From: Burkholderiales bacterium JOSHI_001
Lineage (GTDB): Bacteria > Pseudomonadota > Gammaproteobacteria > Burkholderiales > Burkholderiaceae_C
Assembly (NCBI GenBank): GCA_000244995.1
Contig: CM001438.1
Coordinates: 3,620,090 to 3,684,089, forward strand
DNA length: 64,000 bases
Direction of reading: 5' to 3'
The number at the start of each line of letters is the position of its first letter. Within the stretch, counting starts at the first letter, position 1. The notes under the pieces are model-generated. The model was not told the origin of the DNA. It worked only from the letters and a program-made list of their open reading frames with translations, and searched no databases. The translations under genes were made by a program, and so were the position numbers. Positions 27,001-35,544 of the stretch are shown here, piece by piece.

Positions 27001-30000
27001 TGCAGCTTTTCGTCGACCCGTTGTACCGCGCCCAGCACACCGTCGTTGCGGTAGTGGCCAACGATCAGCGGAAAGCGTGCGTAGTCCAGGCTGCCGTGCA
27101 CCATACGCAACTCGATGGGGGGCAGCCAGCGGCTGTCGGTGGGGCTCTTGTCGGTGACGCCCAGCACCATGGCCGCGGGGTCGCCCGGCAAACTGGGCAG
27201 GGCCGGCAGCGGCATCAGAGAATCTGGCTGGTCGGCGCCAGCGCGCACGCTGGGTGCTTGTTGTGACAGCAGGCCGGTGCGGCCCTGGGTCAGCAGTTCG
27301 AAGTAGGCCGGAAAGGCGTCGGTCATGTCGGGCAAGTCACCGTGCGCCGCCGCCACGTACCAGGTGCGCTCGGGCGCCAGGCGCGAGTTCCACGGCACCG
27401 TGCCGTCTCCTTCACCGGTGACGCCCAGCCGCAGCACCGATCCCGCCAGACCGCCACCGCCCTGGCCTTCGATCACCTTGAAGCCCAGCGGCGTCGGGCC
27501 CTGGCCGGCGACGTAGAGCACATGGTCGTCGGCCTTCAGGCGTTCGAAGCCGTCCTGCAGGGCCTGGCGCGTCAGCGCAGCAGCCTTCAGCGTGGCCGGA
27601 TCGGGCGCAACCAGCCGGCGGTCCTTCGCGGTCAGCTGGGCCCAGCTCTCGCCGCGGAACAAGTCGCCGAACTGCGGATCACCCTCGTCGGGCAGCATGG
27701 TCATTAAGCCTGCAAAGCGGCTGCCGTAGCGAGCCAGGTCCGCCGCATCGATGCCGGCACCGGCCACCGCCACCAGGTTGGCCAGCTTGTGCTGCTGCAG
27801 CAGCAACTGCACCGGCACATAGGAGCCACGGTTGGGCGTGCCCAACATCAACAAGCGGCCGCCGGCCCGGGTGAACTCCTGCCAAGTGGCCGAGCTTGCA
27901 TCACCCGCGTCCAGCGCCAGCCGCGCCACCAGTCCCCCCATCGAATGGGCCAGCACATGCACGGGCTGCGGCGGCTGCTGGGCCTGGGCCCGCTTCATCA
28001 ACTGCTGAACCAGCGCGCGCAGGCCGACGGCCGTTGACCCAGGGTCCTTGCGCCAGTCGTAGGGATAGCCGACGACGTCGAACGACCGGCTGGCGGCCGC
28101 CAGCAGGCGCTCGTAGGCGACGGCCATCAAGCCGGTGGGCGCCAAGTCGATGCTCGGGTCGAGCTTCTTCATGTCGCCCAGCAAGAGCGACCCTGCCGAC
28201 AGCCAGACCGGACCGTCACGCTGTGCGGCCGATTCCGCGAGCTCGCTGCCCATGATGCCCGGCAGCACCACAACGATCGGTCGAGGTTGGGGTCCCTTGC
28301 CGACCTGCTTCAGCCAGTGGTCTGGCGCCTGGCGCGACAGCCTGGGCAACAGCGCCTGGAGCAGGCCCCGGGTGCGGCGCTCGTCCTCGGCCAGGTTGTT
28401 GAAGCCTTCGAACTGGCCGGCCAGCGCCGAAAAGACCGGCTGCCGTGTCAGCGAGCCGGCCTTGAAGTAGCCAAAGTGCGTGACCGAGCCATCTTCCACG
28501 CGCAGGCTGAGGGCGTCGGCACGCGCCGGGCCACCGAACATCGCATGCGTGTGAACCACGAAGTCGTGGTCGTGCAGGCCATAGAACACGTCACCCAGCA
28601 GCGTCAGCAGGCCGCCCCAGCCCTTGACCTTGCTGTCGCCGGCTACGAGGCGCAGTCGGCCAGGAAAGAGCATCCCGGCCGGCATGGCGTTGAAGGCCAG
28701 CGTCAACGGCGAGCCCGGGACCATCGCCTCCAGGCCCGGCAGCGCGGTGGCCTGCGCGCGGCTGGCCACCAACGACTTGACCAGTGCGCTCAATCGTTCG
28801 TACCACGGCGAAGCGATGCCGAAGGCCAGTTCGACGGCACGCAGCATAAGCGACAGGAACAGGTCGGTGCGGCGGTCGGCCAACAGGGTGCCGCGCGCCG
28901 GGCAGGCCACGCGGACAAAGGTGCCAGCCGTCCATCCGGCGGCCTGCATCGCGGTGCGGTGTTTCTCGAAGCTGGCCAGCAACGCGCTGTCGGGATGCTC
29001 GGCCTTGTAGGCGCGCCGCAACACATTGACCACCGCCTCGTTGCGCTTGGAACGCTCCGATGCCTCTTCACCTTCACCGCCGAGCATCAGGCACAGCAGG
29101 TCGCCGACCATGCCGCCGCGCGAGTGTGAAAGCAGATGGATGCGCGTTTCCGGTGGCAGTTTGGCGTCGAGCAGGGCCTGGGCCAAGTCCAGCGCATTGA
29201 GCATCGGGCTGGCGGTCAGGCTGCGGTGTTCAAAGGCCAGCAGCAGGCACGGCCTGCCGCCATCGATACCGCTGCTGGCCAGGCTCTTCCATTCGGCGGC
29301 CAGCGGCACGGCATCACCGCCGCCCTTCGTGTCGGTCTGCCACAGCGACTCGAAGCTGCCTCGCGTGCTGGACGCGGTGCCGTGCAGCAGCACCAGCACA
29401 TCGGCTGGCGCATCGTGCAAATCGCCTGGCAGTTGCAGCCAGCGGTCATTCACCCAGCGCAGCAGGCACCCGCTTTGGGACTGGCGCGCCACGGCGTCGT
29501 CCAGCACGGCGTTCTCGAAGGCCCAGCACAGCTTGCCTGCCAGGGCGCCTGCCCCTGGCGTCCTGGCGGTACCGAACCACCGGTCCAGCCCCTGGCTAAA
29601 CAGGGCACTGAAGTCGTACAGGCGGTCCAGCGCCGTTGGTTCGGTCAGGCGGGCGATCTGGTAAGACTCGACCTGCAAGTCACCACCGTCGGCGCCCCCA
29701 CGGGTGCTGCCGGCCGTGCTGGTGGCCAGGCTGGGCTCGAACGGCAGCACGACCCGGCCGCTTGCCCGGGCGTCGCCGGACCGTGCGCTCTGCGGGTCGG
29801 CAGCATGTTGCGCGGCCCAGGCTCGCGGGTCGGTGAGCAGTTTGGATCCGTCGGCAAAGGTCACCGTTAGCAGGTTGGCGGCGTCGAACTGCACGCCGTC
29901 GAAGCCCGGCGCACCGCCCACGCCATCGGCACTGCGGGTGCTGCGGGTCTGTGATGCCAGCAGTTCGAGATGCTCGTTGAACCATAGCGTGAACAGGGAA

Positions 30001-30191
30001 TCGCCATGCGTGTCCTGCACGGCAGCCGGCGCGGCGAGGTTGGCATCGTGCGCCGGCGCAGTGGCCTCCGCCGCTGCGGCGTCCACACGTGCAGCAGTCA
30101 GGGCGCGCTTGCCAGCCTTGGGCGCAGCCTTCGCTTGGCGGGGCGCCTTCTGGGTTGCTTTTGGGGTCGGTCTTGAACTGCGGCTTGGCAT
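24090..30191 (-). CDS. Giant multi-domain protein: two alpha/beta-hydrolase domains, CHAT protease domain, helical repeat tail
   Basis: A 2033-residue protein with no membrane segment. A basic Ala/Lys-rich leader (1-60) precedes an alpha/beta-hydrolase domain at about 255-480 (VLVLLHGT, then nucleophile elbow SHSRGG). A second lipase/LCAT- or PGAP1-like domain spans about 635-960 (VVVLPGIMGSELAES, elbow AHSMGG, DGTVPWNS). A linker with a repeated Gly/Asn-rich section follows, then a CHAT caspase-like domain at about 1400-1640 with His1490 in HLAGHGVVDHW and Cys1541/1542 in FINCCYSGRE. The C-terminal 340 residues are helical and TPR-like (RAALGSAYRELGEHRQALTW). All catalytic motifs look intact. 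The fusion suggests that a CHAT-controlled lipase acts on membranes, or that the CHAT domain processes the same polypeptide. ATG at 30191. Confidence 0.85.
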   Translation of the reverse strand: MPSRSSRPTPKATQKAPRQAKAAPKAGKRALTAARVDAAAAEATAPAHDANLAAPAAVQDTHGDSLFTLWFNEHLELLASQTRSTRSADGVGGAPGFDGVQFDAANLLTVTFADGSKLLTDPRAWAAQHAADPQSARSGDARASGRVVLPFEPSLATSTAGSTRGGADGGDLQVESYQIARLTEPTALDRLYDFSALFSQGLDRWFGTARTPGAGALAGKLCWAFENAVLDDAVARQSQSGCLLRWVNDRWLQLPGDLHDAPADVLVLLHGTASSTRGSFESLWQTDTKGGGDAVPLAAEWKSLASSGIDGGRPCLLLAFEHRSLTASPMLNALDLAQALLDAKLPPETRIHLLSHSRGGMVGDLLCLMLGGEGEEASERSKRNEAVVNVLRRAYKAEHPDSALLASFEKHRTAMQAAGWTAGTFVRVACPARGTLLADRRTDLFLSLMLRAVELAFGIASPWYERLSALVKSLVASRAQATALPGLEAMVPGSPLTLAFNAMPAGMLFPGRLRLVAGDSKVKGWGGLLTLLGDVFYGLHDHDFVVHTHAMFGGPARADALSLRVEDGSVTHFGYFKAGSLTRQPVFSALAGQFEGFNNLAEDERRTRGLLQALLPRLSRQAPDHWLKQVGKGPQPRPIVVVLPGIMGSELAESAAQRDGPVWLSAGSLLLGDMKKLDPSIDLAPTGLMAVAYERLLAAASRSFDVVGYPYDWRKDPGSTAVGLRALVQQLMKRAQAQQPPQPVHVLAHSMGGLVARLALDAGDASSATWQEFTRAGGRLLMLGTPNRGSYVPVQLLLQQHKLANLVAVAGAGIDAADLARYGSRFAGLMTMLPDEGDPQFGDLFRGESWAQLTAKDRRLVAPDPATLKAAALTRQALQDGFERLKADDHVLYVAGQGPTPLGFKVIEGQGGGGLAGSVLRLGVTGEGDGTVPWNSRLAPERTWYVAAAHGDLPDMTDAFPAYFELLTQGRTGLLSQQAPSVRAGADQPDSLMPLPALPSLPGDPAAMVLGVTDKSPTDSRWLPPIELRMVHGSLDYARFPLIVGHYRNDGVLGAVQRVDEKLQGQVKRQVQLGLLSGKSGTATYLRPLGKEGRPPAYPGAIVIGLGNVGELTTASLTDTITRGVLRYAVEHMTQDPWTPPEGPLTLQLSTLLVGTHVQAMSKRDSMAAVLQGIWRASQLLADDKLVGGRAVRVAEVEIIEIEEPVALDAAYALRNLLERPEWGQRFHWPAGVLEGRDGGLRGYKPGGSDSLWQRLSVREDDLGGLRFELIAERARVESTQVYSDIASMKAYIARISDDGARAGDSAVSDPGSLGRVLFQLLLPQGLKARLSNYERSVLVLDDKAAALPWELLTPPLRGVAGQDSARPLAVQAGMVRQRLTPDYRPVPRAVHGWSALVVGEPSTEGWVDEHGKDLHFTRLPGARREALAVAQLLRADKRPWQVETVAGPTSIGGSPKPAAGQQDPVGAGFEHVRTALLHKPWRVLHLAGHGVVDHWVRAIGDDANRRALRRTGMLLSYQQILSAGDVEQMDPAPDFVFINCCYSGREGADAAQASRNHPVLASSLALQFIRMGSKAVVAAGWRVDDAEGLAFAHRLYRELLDGNNLGAAVLAARSAIYRPNASSNTWGAYQCYGDPEWRLVDDSSRFDTGVASRGSSRLRGAERCMSRHELAERILQTVEVAGDKPCVDLLRQLDQLVVALRADDRRKSWLRSSQVRAALGSAYRELGEHRQALTWYGRAAKSAYSRLEFRQFEYSIGSLSRLDTDVGYEVADKLLQLLRQFEDLDDRGLELVPEPDGELTASARSEHACLAGSRLLRLGAKALREDKPAEACAALFYEAATKYGFGYADKFDKGDDPARQAYALANATVCAGMATWLDASLLGKVSSEQWLKHNEARQLHKAAAAQSVPMRAQNLIAELTRSNEAGVFWDYTNTLELRLACNVLSLSVHGKINEEELNGLSLLVESALVRWPSPVELQSMKFTFTTLKAVLGRRSKKWGSDKAAGEAAQTMMDLVGAIYDQLDRHRVGGGPP

Positions 30192-31478
30192 GTTGAGCCC
30201 CCAGAGCGCCGGCCGACGGGCCGGAGATACCGGCGGATTGTGGCGGCTGACAGAGGTGGGGCGCCATCCTCATTGCTGCTGATCGAAGGCCCGGACAACC
30301 TGCTCGTCGACCTCACCACCCACATTGAGGGCGCGTCTCCAGACTCTGCGTAAGCTGCATCGTTCCGGCGTACATGACAACGTCGCCCACCATTTGCTTC
30401 TCTTTGACGCTCAGTATTGCTTTGCGACGTAGGCCCAGATGGCCTATGACGCGCCGGTGCGGGCGTGCCGGTGGTACTCGACCACCGCAAAACGGCCACC
30501 ACGGTGGGCGGCAAAAGCAACGTGCCCGCAGCGCAAGACTCCGCTGTCCGAGATCAACATCATCGAGTCGTTCTACGGATTTCCTGCCGAGTGCCCAGCG
30601 TGCGCGTACTCAACCCTGAGCTTGCCCTGACGCTGGCCAGCGTGCTTGGACTGCAGGGCTGTCCCGAATGCGGGAGTGTTGCTGGTGTCAACGTAAGTGC
30701 AATTGTCATCACCCAGGGCAATGTGCATAGGATTTTCTCCACCCTCGGCATGCCACGGAACATGGCCGGGGACTGGCCTGGGGCGGCCTGAGACAGTTGG
30801 ATCTAGAAAACGTGCCGCCGTGTGGTGCCAATTCGGCCAGCCCTTGACCGTTAACAGGGGGGCAAATGGGGCGCTTGCGGCAACTTTCTCAGGTTCGCCC
30901 GCAAGCGTCAGACGTATCGCGCTGAAACGTCGCGCCGCGCCGCGGCGGCTACGTGTTGGCGTTGCAGCCTGGGGCGTTGTGGCTTCGGAGGCCAGCGCGG
31001 CGCCTCGGGAGCGAAGTCCTGCCCCGCCCCGCCTGCTCAGCTATTGTTCGGTGGTCGGGGATCCAGCCCCAATTCAGTCAGGATCGTCTCAATCACCGGA
31101 GTCTCCAGGATCGAGGCAATGGTTTTCAACTGGCCGCGGCAGCTGATGCACCAGACCACCGCAAACCAGCCATTCACGAATGCCTCCAATTGGCTGGCCA
31201 CGAAGGTTCTCAACGACAGCTTCCGGCATCCACAATCTTGATGACGGGTTTACGCCTAGATAGTCGGGCTCCTGACCGGCATGACGCGACTCATCAGCGC
31301 CATTCAAACCTCGAATTCGTCGCCCTGAAGCTGCCGGTTAGACCGATGCGTCTCACCCAAAGGTAGTCCCTCGGCGGAAGGCGCACATCGGTCGGCGGTC
31401 CTCAGGGTAATTGATGCGCGCAGCACGGCTTGAGACTGTGCGGGCTCACAATGCTTCGCTGACCGCGGCCCTGCTGAT
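30192..31478. other. 1.3-kb gene-poor region containing a dispersed-repeat copy
   Basis: No gene is supported with confidence. Short frames at 30439-30630 and 30465-30791 contain paired cysteines (CPAC, CPECG) and could be decayed zinc-ribbon remnants in two frames. A repeat copy with core CTTGATGACGGG lies near 31205-31310. GTTAGAC at 31337 resembles an integron core site but lacks an inverse partner. Composition is mixed, as expected of a recombination joint between the giant gene and the NACHT gene. Confidence 0.45.
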
Positions 31479-34400
31479 CTACAGCCAATCGCAGGTGACG
31501 CGAACTCCGCGCGAGGCCACCGATCGAATTTCGTTCCACAGGTCGTTCGAGTACGGGACCTTGAGCAGCGCGATCGAACGGAGGCGCAGTTGAAGAAGCG
31601 ATTGAATGTCCGGCAATACGTCAACGCGCTCGAAGACGACATCTCGCAACAGCAAGAGACTGTGCGGGTTTACGATCCGCAGACTCATAAAACCGGAGAG
31701 GAAGATCTTCTGTATCCGATTCGGCAGTTGGATCTCGACACCGCTCCGTTGATTGAGCTGCAAATGCAGTTCCTCGAGCTCACTGAGCCTGGAGAAGGAC
31801 ACAGCGTCCCACGGGAACTCCGCGACACGCAGGCGCAGGTGCTTCAGCCTCGAGCATTGGCCCATCCCTTCATAGTCCAATCGCTCGGCGCGCATGCCTT
31901 CGATGTCGAGCGTTTCCAGCCCCGTTCCGTAGGGAAGGCGCAATCTGGGTTCTCCCAGCGAGATTACGCGCAAAGAGCGGAGGGTTTCGGACTTACTCAG
32001 TACCGACAGGTCGATAATTGATACAAGCCCGCGCGACTGCAACTCGGTACGCTTACCCTGTAGCGTCAGCGACCGAAGCGCCGGCAGCCGCAGACTCGCG
32101 TGAGCGACCTGCTCGAAGTGTTGTGGGTCACACTGGCAAAGCAGCGACCGAAGGTGCTCCAAGCTTGCCAGGCGCTGGACGTCGCTCGGCGCGCAGTTCA
32201 GCAGGCTCAACGTGCGAACACTGCTCATGGCAACAACGCGGGCTGTGTCGGCAGGGCTGCGGATCGTCGTCTGCAGCTCTCGTTCCCGGAGGAAGAGATT
32301 GAGGGCCTGATCGAACTCTGCCGATCCCATCCTCAGCCCTTCCAAGCTTAGGAGGTAGAGGAAGCGATGAAAGTCGCCGTAACCAGTCCCTCCGAGCGTC
32401 TCGAGAGTCTGTCCAGGGAACTGCATTCGACGAACGACTGACTCTAAGTACTCATGCTCGTCGAAGGCCGTCCACGCGGAAAGGAGTTCGGACTGAACTT
32501 CGAGGTTCGAAACGGCTGCGTACTCCGCAATGACTGCCAGCGAGCCTTGACTCGGAGTGAGCGCGGCGCACTTGATGCAAGCTGCGATTGTCGACGCTCC
32601 CTCGTTCGTATGTCCGGCGAGCCATGTGGGCTGAACTGCCGCGGCAGGGGCGAGAACCCTTGCCATCGAATATTCCCGCGGCGGGAATAGCTTGGCTGCG
32701 CAGGCCAACAAGCGTTCGCGCAGCCCTGGGTCCAGCCCCTGCCGAGTAGTCTCGAGGCAGCAGACCGCGGTGACATCCGACTCCACGGGGCGTGTCTTCA
32801 AGCCGAGCCACGGCGACCTTAGCAGTCCCTCCACGAGCCGATCCCGGCTTGGACCACGCGCGTGACCTGCTGCGAACACGACGACGTCGCGCCACCCTTC
32901 CTCTTGCGACCTCTCAGCGAGAAGCCCCAGATCCCCCGTGTCCACTGCGGCCCGGGCGCCCAGGTACTCTAGAAACGTTCGGTGCACGAAGTCGACCACC
33001 CCGAAGGACGGTTGCCTCAAGACGCCGCTGCGCTCGAGAAGTGTCTGGAGGACCTCCCGCCGATCGGTCCCGTTGCCTAACCTCTTTAGCGGTTCCTTCA
33101 ACTGCCGCGCGCACGCTTCGAAGGGCGCTTCGCTGTAGCCATTGCGAAGCAACCAGTACGCGAGGAACTCGATCAATGTCAGTTTGGCATTCGCGGTGAG
33201 TGCGGTGCCGCTTGCGACGACGACATTGCGCTCAGAGTCGCGCGCGTGGATAAGCATGTTGATGGCGAGGCGGTAGAGCTCCATGCGATCATCAGGAAGG
33301 CTCTGCTTCTGGTCCCAGTTCAGCGCGCACAGCATGGCGCACAGCAGGGGATTCGAGGCGAGCCCCTGAATGGCGGGGCGCTCACGCAGGGTTCGCTGCA
33401 GTCCGATTGCATACTGCTGCAGCCGTTCGTTCTGATTGGACGAACCGAGATCCCGCCCGACAGCCTCGTGCCACTGATCGACCAAGGCTGCAGAGTGCCG
33501 CGCCGACATGGGCTCAAGGGTGCACTCATGAAACGAAAGAGACTGCAGGTAGCGTTGAAAAGACGCTCCCCGATGCTCGATCTGCAACGCCGAAGGACGT
33601 GACGTCACGATGACAACGTTCTTGGGGTACTCATTCTTCAGCGCGGTTATCCAACTGATCAGCTCGCCCCTGCGGCCCACGGGCAACTCGTCGACTCCGT
33701 CCAGTAGGATCAAGGCGCCCTGCTTCAGGACCTCGTGAACCCATGCGTGCGGCATCGACTCCGCCAGATTCGGAGCACAGCTGTTTAGGTACTGCCCAGG
33801 GGTCGGGAGCGGACGCCCAAGGTCTGCATAGTCCCGTAGGCGGATGTAGAAGGGGATGAGTCCGTTCCAACCCTGAAGCGAGGTCGGAAAGTCTCGCCCG
33901 GCCGCTCTCACGGCCAGCCAATGCAGGAGCGTCGTCTTGCCCGACCCGGCTTCCCCGTTGACCAGTAGTGCCCGCTCTCCGGCAAGCATGACGTCAACGC
34001 TGCTCACCTGATCATTTTGCCGACTCTTGGAGCTGAGCGTAACGTAGGCCACCGACAGCGGCCAGGACCTGGCTCCGCCCCCGGCCAAGCGCACGCCGAA
34101 GAGTTCCATTCGATCCAGGCCCAGAAGGATCGAGCGCCGGTAGTCGGTTTCGAATGCCGCTTGAGGTCGGACCTGGTGGTCAATCACGGTGCTGCGAACG
34201 GCATCGACGTGATCCAGCGTCGTTCGGAGCTCACGCAGGAGATCATCAGTTCGCTTGAGAAGCTCGCGAGTAGCCGCGACCTCGAAGTTTGGCAGCTTGT
34301 TCGCGATGGAGATGACATACGCGCAACTCTCTCGCAGCAGCAGTTCGGCCAACCTCTCCGAATCTCCTCCAAGCGAACGAAAGCGGCTTGCACCTGAGTC

Positions 34401-34760
34401 GCGCAACCTTCCCTGAACGTCGGCGACGTTGAGGTTCGACGCGACCAACGACTCCGCAATCGTGGGTTCTCGCAGGACGGCGCTAACCTCGGCGATGGCG
34501 GCGTTGACGTCGTTGGGTGCGAGGTCCGTGAACTCGTTCTGAATCAGTGAGTCGAGGCGTGTCGCGACGTCGAACTGCAAGTCGTCCAAGAGCCGGCCTG
34601 CGCCTCGCGCGGCCGCAAAGTCTTCGAGCTTGCCTTTGGCCGCCTCGATCACACCTTCTGCCGCGTCGCCGGCAATTGGCACGTCTTTGAGCCAGAGTTT
34701 GGCGATTGACTTCGCAACCGCCGCGCCAACTTTGGGCACGAGTGCTTCGAGGAAGGTCAC
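31479..34760 (-). CDS. Bacterial NACHT NTPase with C-terminal leucine-rich region (bNACHT/NLR-like)
   Basis: A 1093-residue STAND NTPase. The N-terminal 190 residues are helical (FLEALVPKVGAAVAKSIAKL), like the NACHT N-terminal helical domains of the family. The NACHT module begins near residue 255 with Walker A GEAGSGKTTLL (Lys275), Walker B ALILLDGVDEL and sensor-type VIVTSRPSAL, then a winged-helix part (VVDFVHRTFLEYLGAR). The last 350 residues contain irregular leucine-rich repeats (LASLEHLRSLL, LRLPALRSLTLQG, SRLKHLRLRV). Bacterial NACHT proteins of this form are known anti-phage sensors. The GTG at 34760 is chosen because GGAG precedes it and the N-terminal helix starts there; a GTG at 34835 is the alternative. 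Codon use is less GC-rich than in the neighbours, suggesting separate acquisition. Confidence 0.9.
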   Translation of the reverse strand: MTFLEALVPKVGAAVAKSIAKLWLKDVPIAGDAAEGVIEAAKGKLEDFAAARGAGRLLDDLQFDVATRLDSLIQNEFTDLAPNDVNAAIAEVSAVLREPTIAESLVASNLNVADVQGRLRDSGASRFRSLGGDSERLAELLLRESCAYVISIANKLPNFEVAATRELLKRTDDLLRELRTTLDHVDAVRSTVIDHQVRPQAAFETDYRRSILLGLDRMELFGVRLAGGGARSWPLSVAYVTLSSKSRQNDQVSSVDVMLAGERALLVNGEAGSGKTTLLHWLAVRAAGRDFPTSLQGWNGLIPFYIRLRDYADLGRPLPTPGQYLNSCAPNLAESMPHAWVHEVLKQGALILLDGVDELPVGRRGELISWITALKNEYPKNVVIVTSRPSALQIEHRGASFQRYLQSLSFHECTLEPMSARHSAALVDQWHEAVGRDLGSSNQNERLQQYAIGLQRTLRERPAIQGLASNPLLCAMLCALNWDQKQSLPDDRMELYRLAINMLIHARDSERNVVVASGTALTANAKLTLIEFLAYWLLRNGYSEAPFEACARQLKEPLKRLGNGTDRREVLQTLLERSGVLRQPSFGVVDFVHRTFLEYLGARAAVDTGDLGLLAERSQEEGWRDVVVFAAGHARGPSRDRLVEGLLRSPWLGLKTRPVESDVTAVCCLETTRQGLDPGLRERLLACAAKLFPPREYSMARVLAPAAAVQPTWLAGHTNEGASTIAACIKCAALTPSQGSLAVIAEYAAVSNLEVQSELLSAWTAFDEHEYLESVVRRMQFPGQTLETLGGTGYGDFHRFLYLLSLEGLRMGSAEFDQALNLFLRERELQTTIRSPADTARVVAMSSVRTLSLLNCAPSDVQRLASLEHLRSLLCQCDPQHFEQVAHASLRLPALRSLTLQGKRTELQSRGLVSIIDLSVLSKSETLRSLRVISLGEPRLRLPYGTGLETLDIEGMRAERLDYEGMGQCSRLKHLRLRVAEFPWDAVSFSRLSELEELHLQLNQRSGVEIQLPNRIQKIFLSGFMSLRIVNPHSLLLLRDVVFERVDVLPDIQSLLQLRLRSIALLKVPYSNDLWNEIRSVASRGVRVTCDWL

Positions 34761-35544
34761 CTTTTTAGGACTCCAGTTGTGTAGTTCGAAGGTTACTCTA
34801 CATGGCGCGACATATAGGATCGCCTTTGTCGCCACGGCATGATCGAATGGACGCCACGCGTGGAAGCCTACGGTACCGGTTCGGCAAGGCTTGTGTCAGC
34901 CCGGTTCCAAACTTCGCGTGGGGCATCTGACGCGCCAGCAGCGCATGCTGGGGATGCACCTGCATGCCGGGGTAGTGGACGAAGCTCACGCGGATCGGCC
35001 GGCAGGAGTTTCGCCGCCAATAGCGCAGTGCTGTGCGCCTCAGCCCAGCCGCGGCGGCAGCGGCGGCGGGCCGCTGAGTGGGGCCGGTGCCGGCCGACGG
35101 GTACGTAGCGCCCAGTCCTCCGGAGCCAGCAGGTAGATTTCGAGGTGTGCCCGCTCGTTGCCGGCCTGGAGCTGCAGTTCGAAGCAGCGCTCGGTGCGTT
35201 CGAGGCGCGCCAAGGGTGCGGCGTGGCCTGACGGTTATGGGGCAGGTCGGCGGCCGATGGCGATTCCATGGAGGCGGCCATGGCCCAGCGTTGATTTGAG
35301 CGAACCCTATTCCGTCAGCGGAAACGCAGAACTCGACCCACTGCCGCCGCTCGCCACCTGCGCAACCGGACAGTCGGCCGCGTGTTCAGGCCGGGGTCAA
35401 GACCCTCATTGATCTGCATGAGGTTTCGGCCCCCGACCCCTTGCAATTGCCTGCAGTTCTTGGATAGTGCACGCTGCTGACCTCGGGTCCCGCTGTGTCG
35501 CACGACGCGGCGAGCGGGTCAGCGCCCGGACCGGAGGCATCGCC
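34761..35544. other. Divergent gap between NACHT gene and CHAT operon
   Basis: Apart from a possible small minus-strand gene at 35040-35213, nothing coding is seen. The region must contain both divergent promoters. GGAGG at 35533-35537 is the ribosome site of the CHAT operon. Confidence 0.5.
35040..35213 (-). CDS. Possible small protein or gene remnant
   Basis: From a TTG at 35213 a 57-residue frame reads with strong protein character: ARLERTERCFELQLQAGNER, then AHLEIYLLAPEDWALRTRR, and a Pro-rich end. Third positions are GC-rich. The frame is blocked upstream by TAA at 35235-35237 and has no clear ribosome site. It may be the 3' remnant of a longer gene or a small component of the adjacent system. 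No family is recognised. Confidence 0.28.
   Translation of the reverse strand: MARLERTERCFELQLQAGNERAHLEIYLLAPEDWALRTRRPAPAPLSGPPPLPPRLG

Noticed and set aside
30439-30791. Zinc-ribbon gene in the gap after the giant CHAT gene
   Set aside because: The two CxxC pairs lie in different frames and no start site or continuous domain is seen.
31337-31343. GTTAGAC as a further attC core site
   Set aside because: No RYYYAAC inverse core or L-box stem occurs within 130 nt upstream; seven-base match is likely chance.
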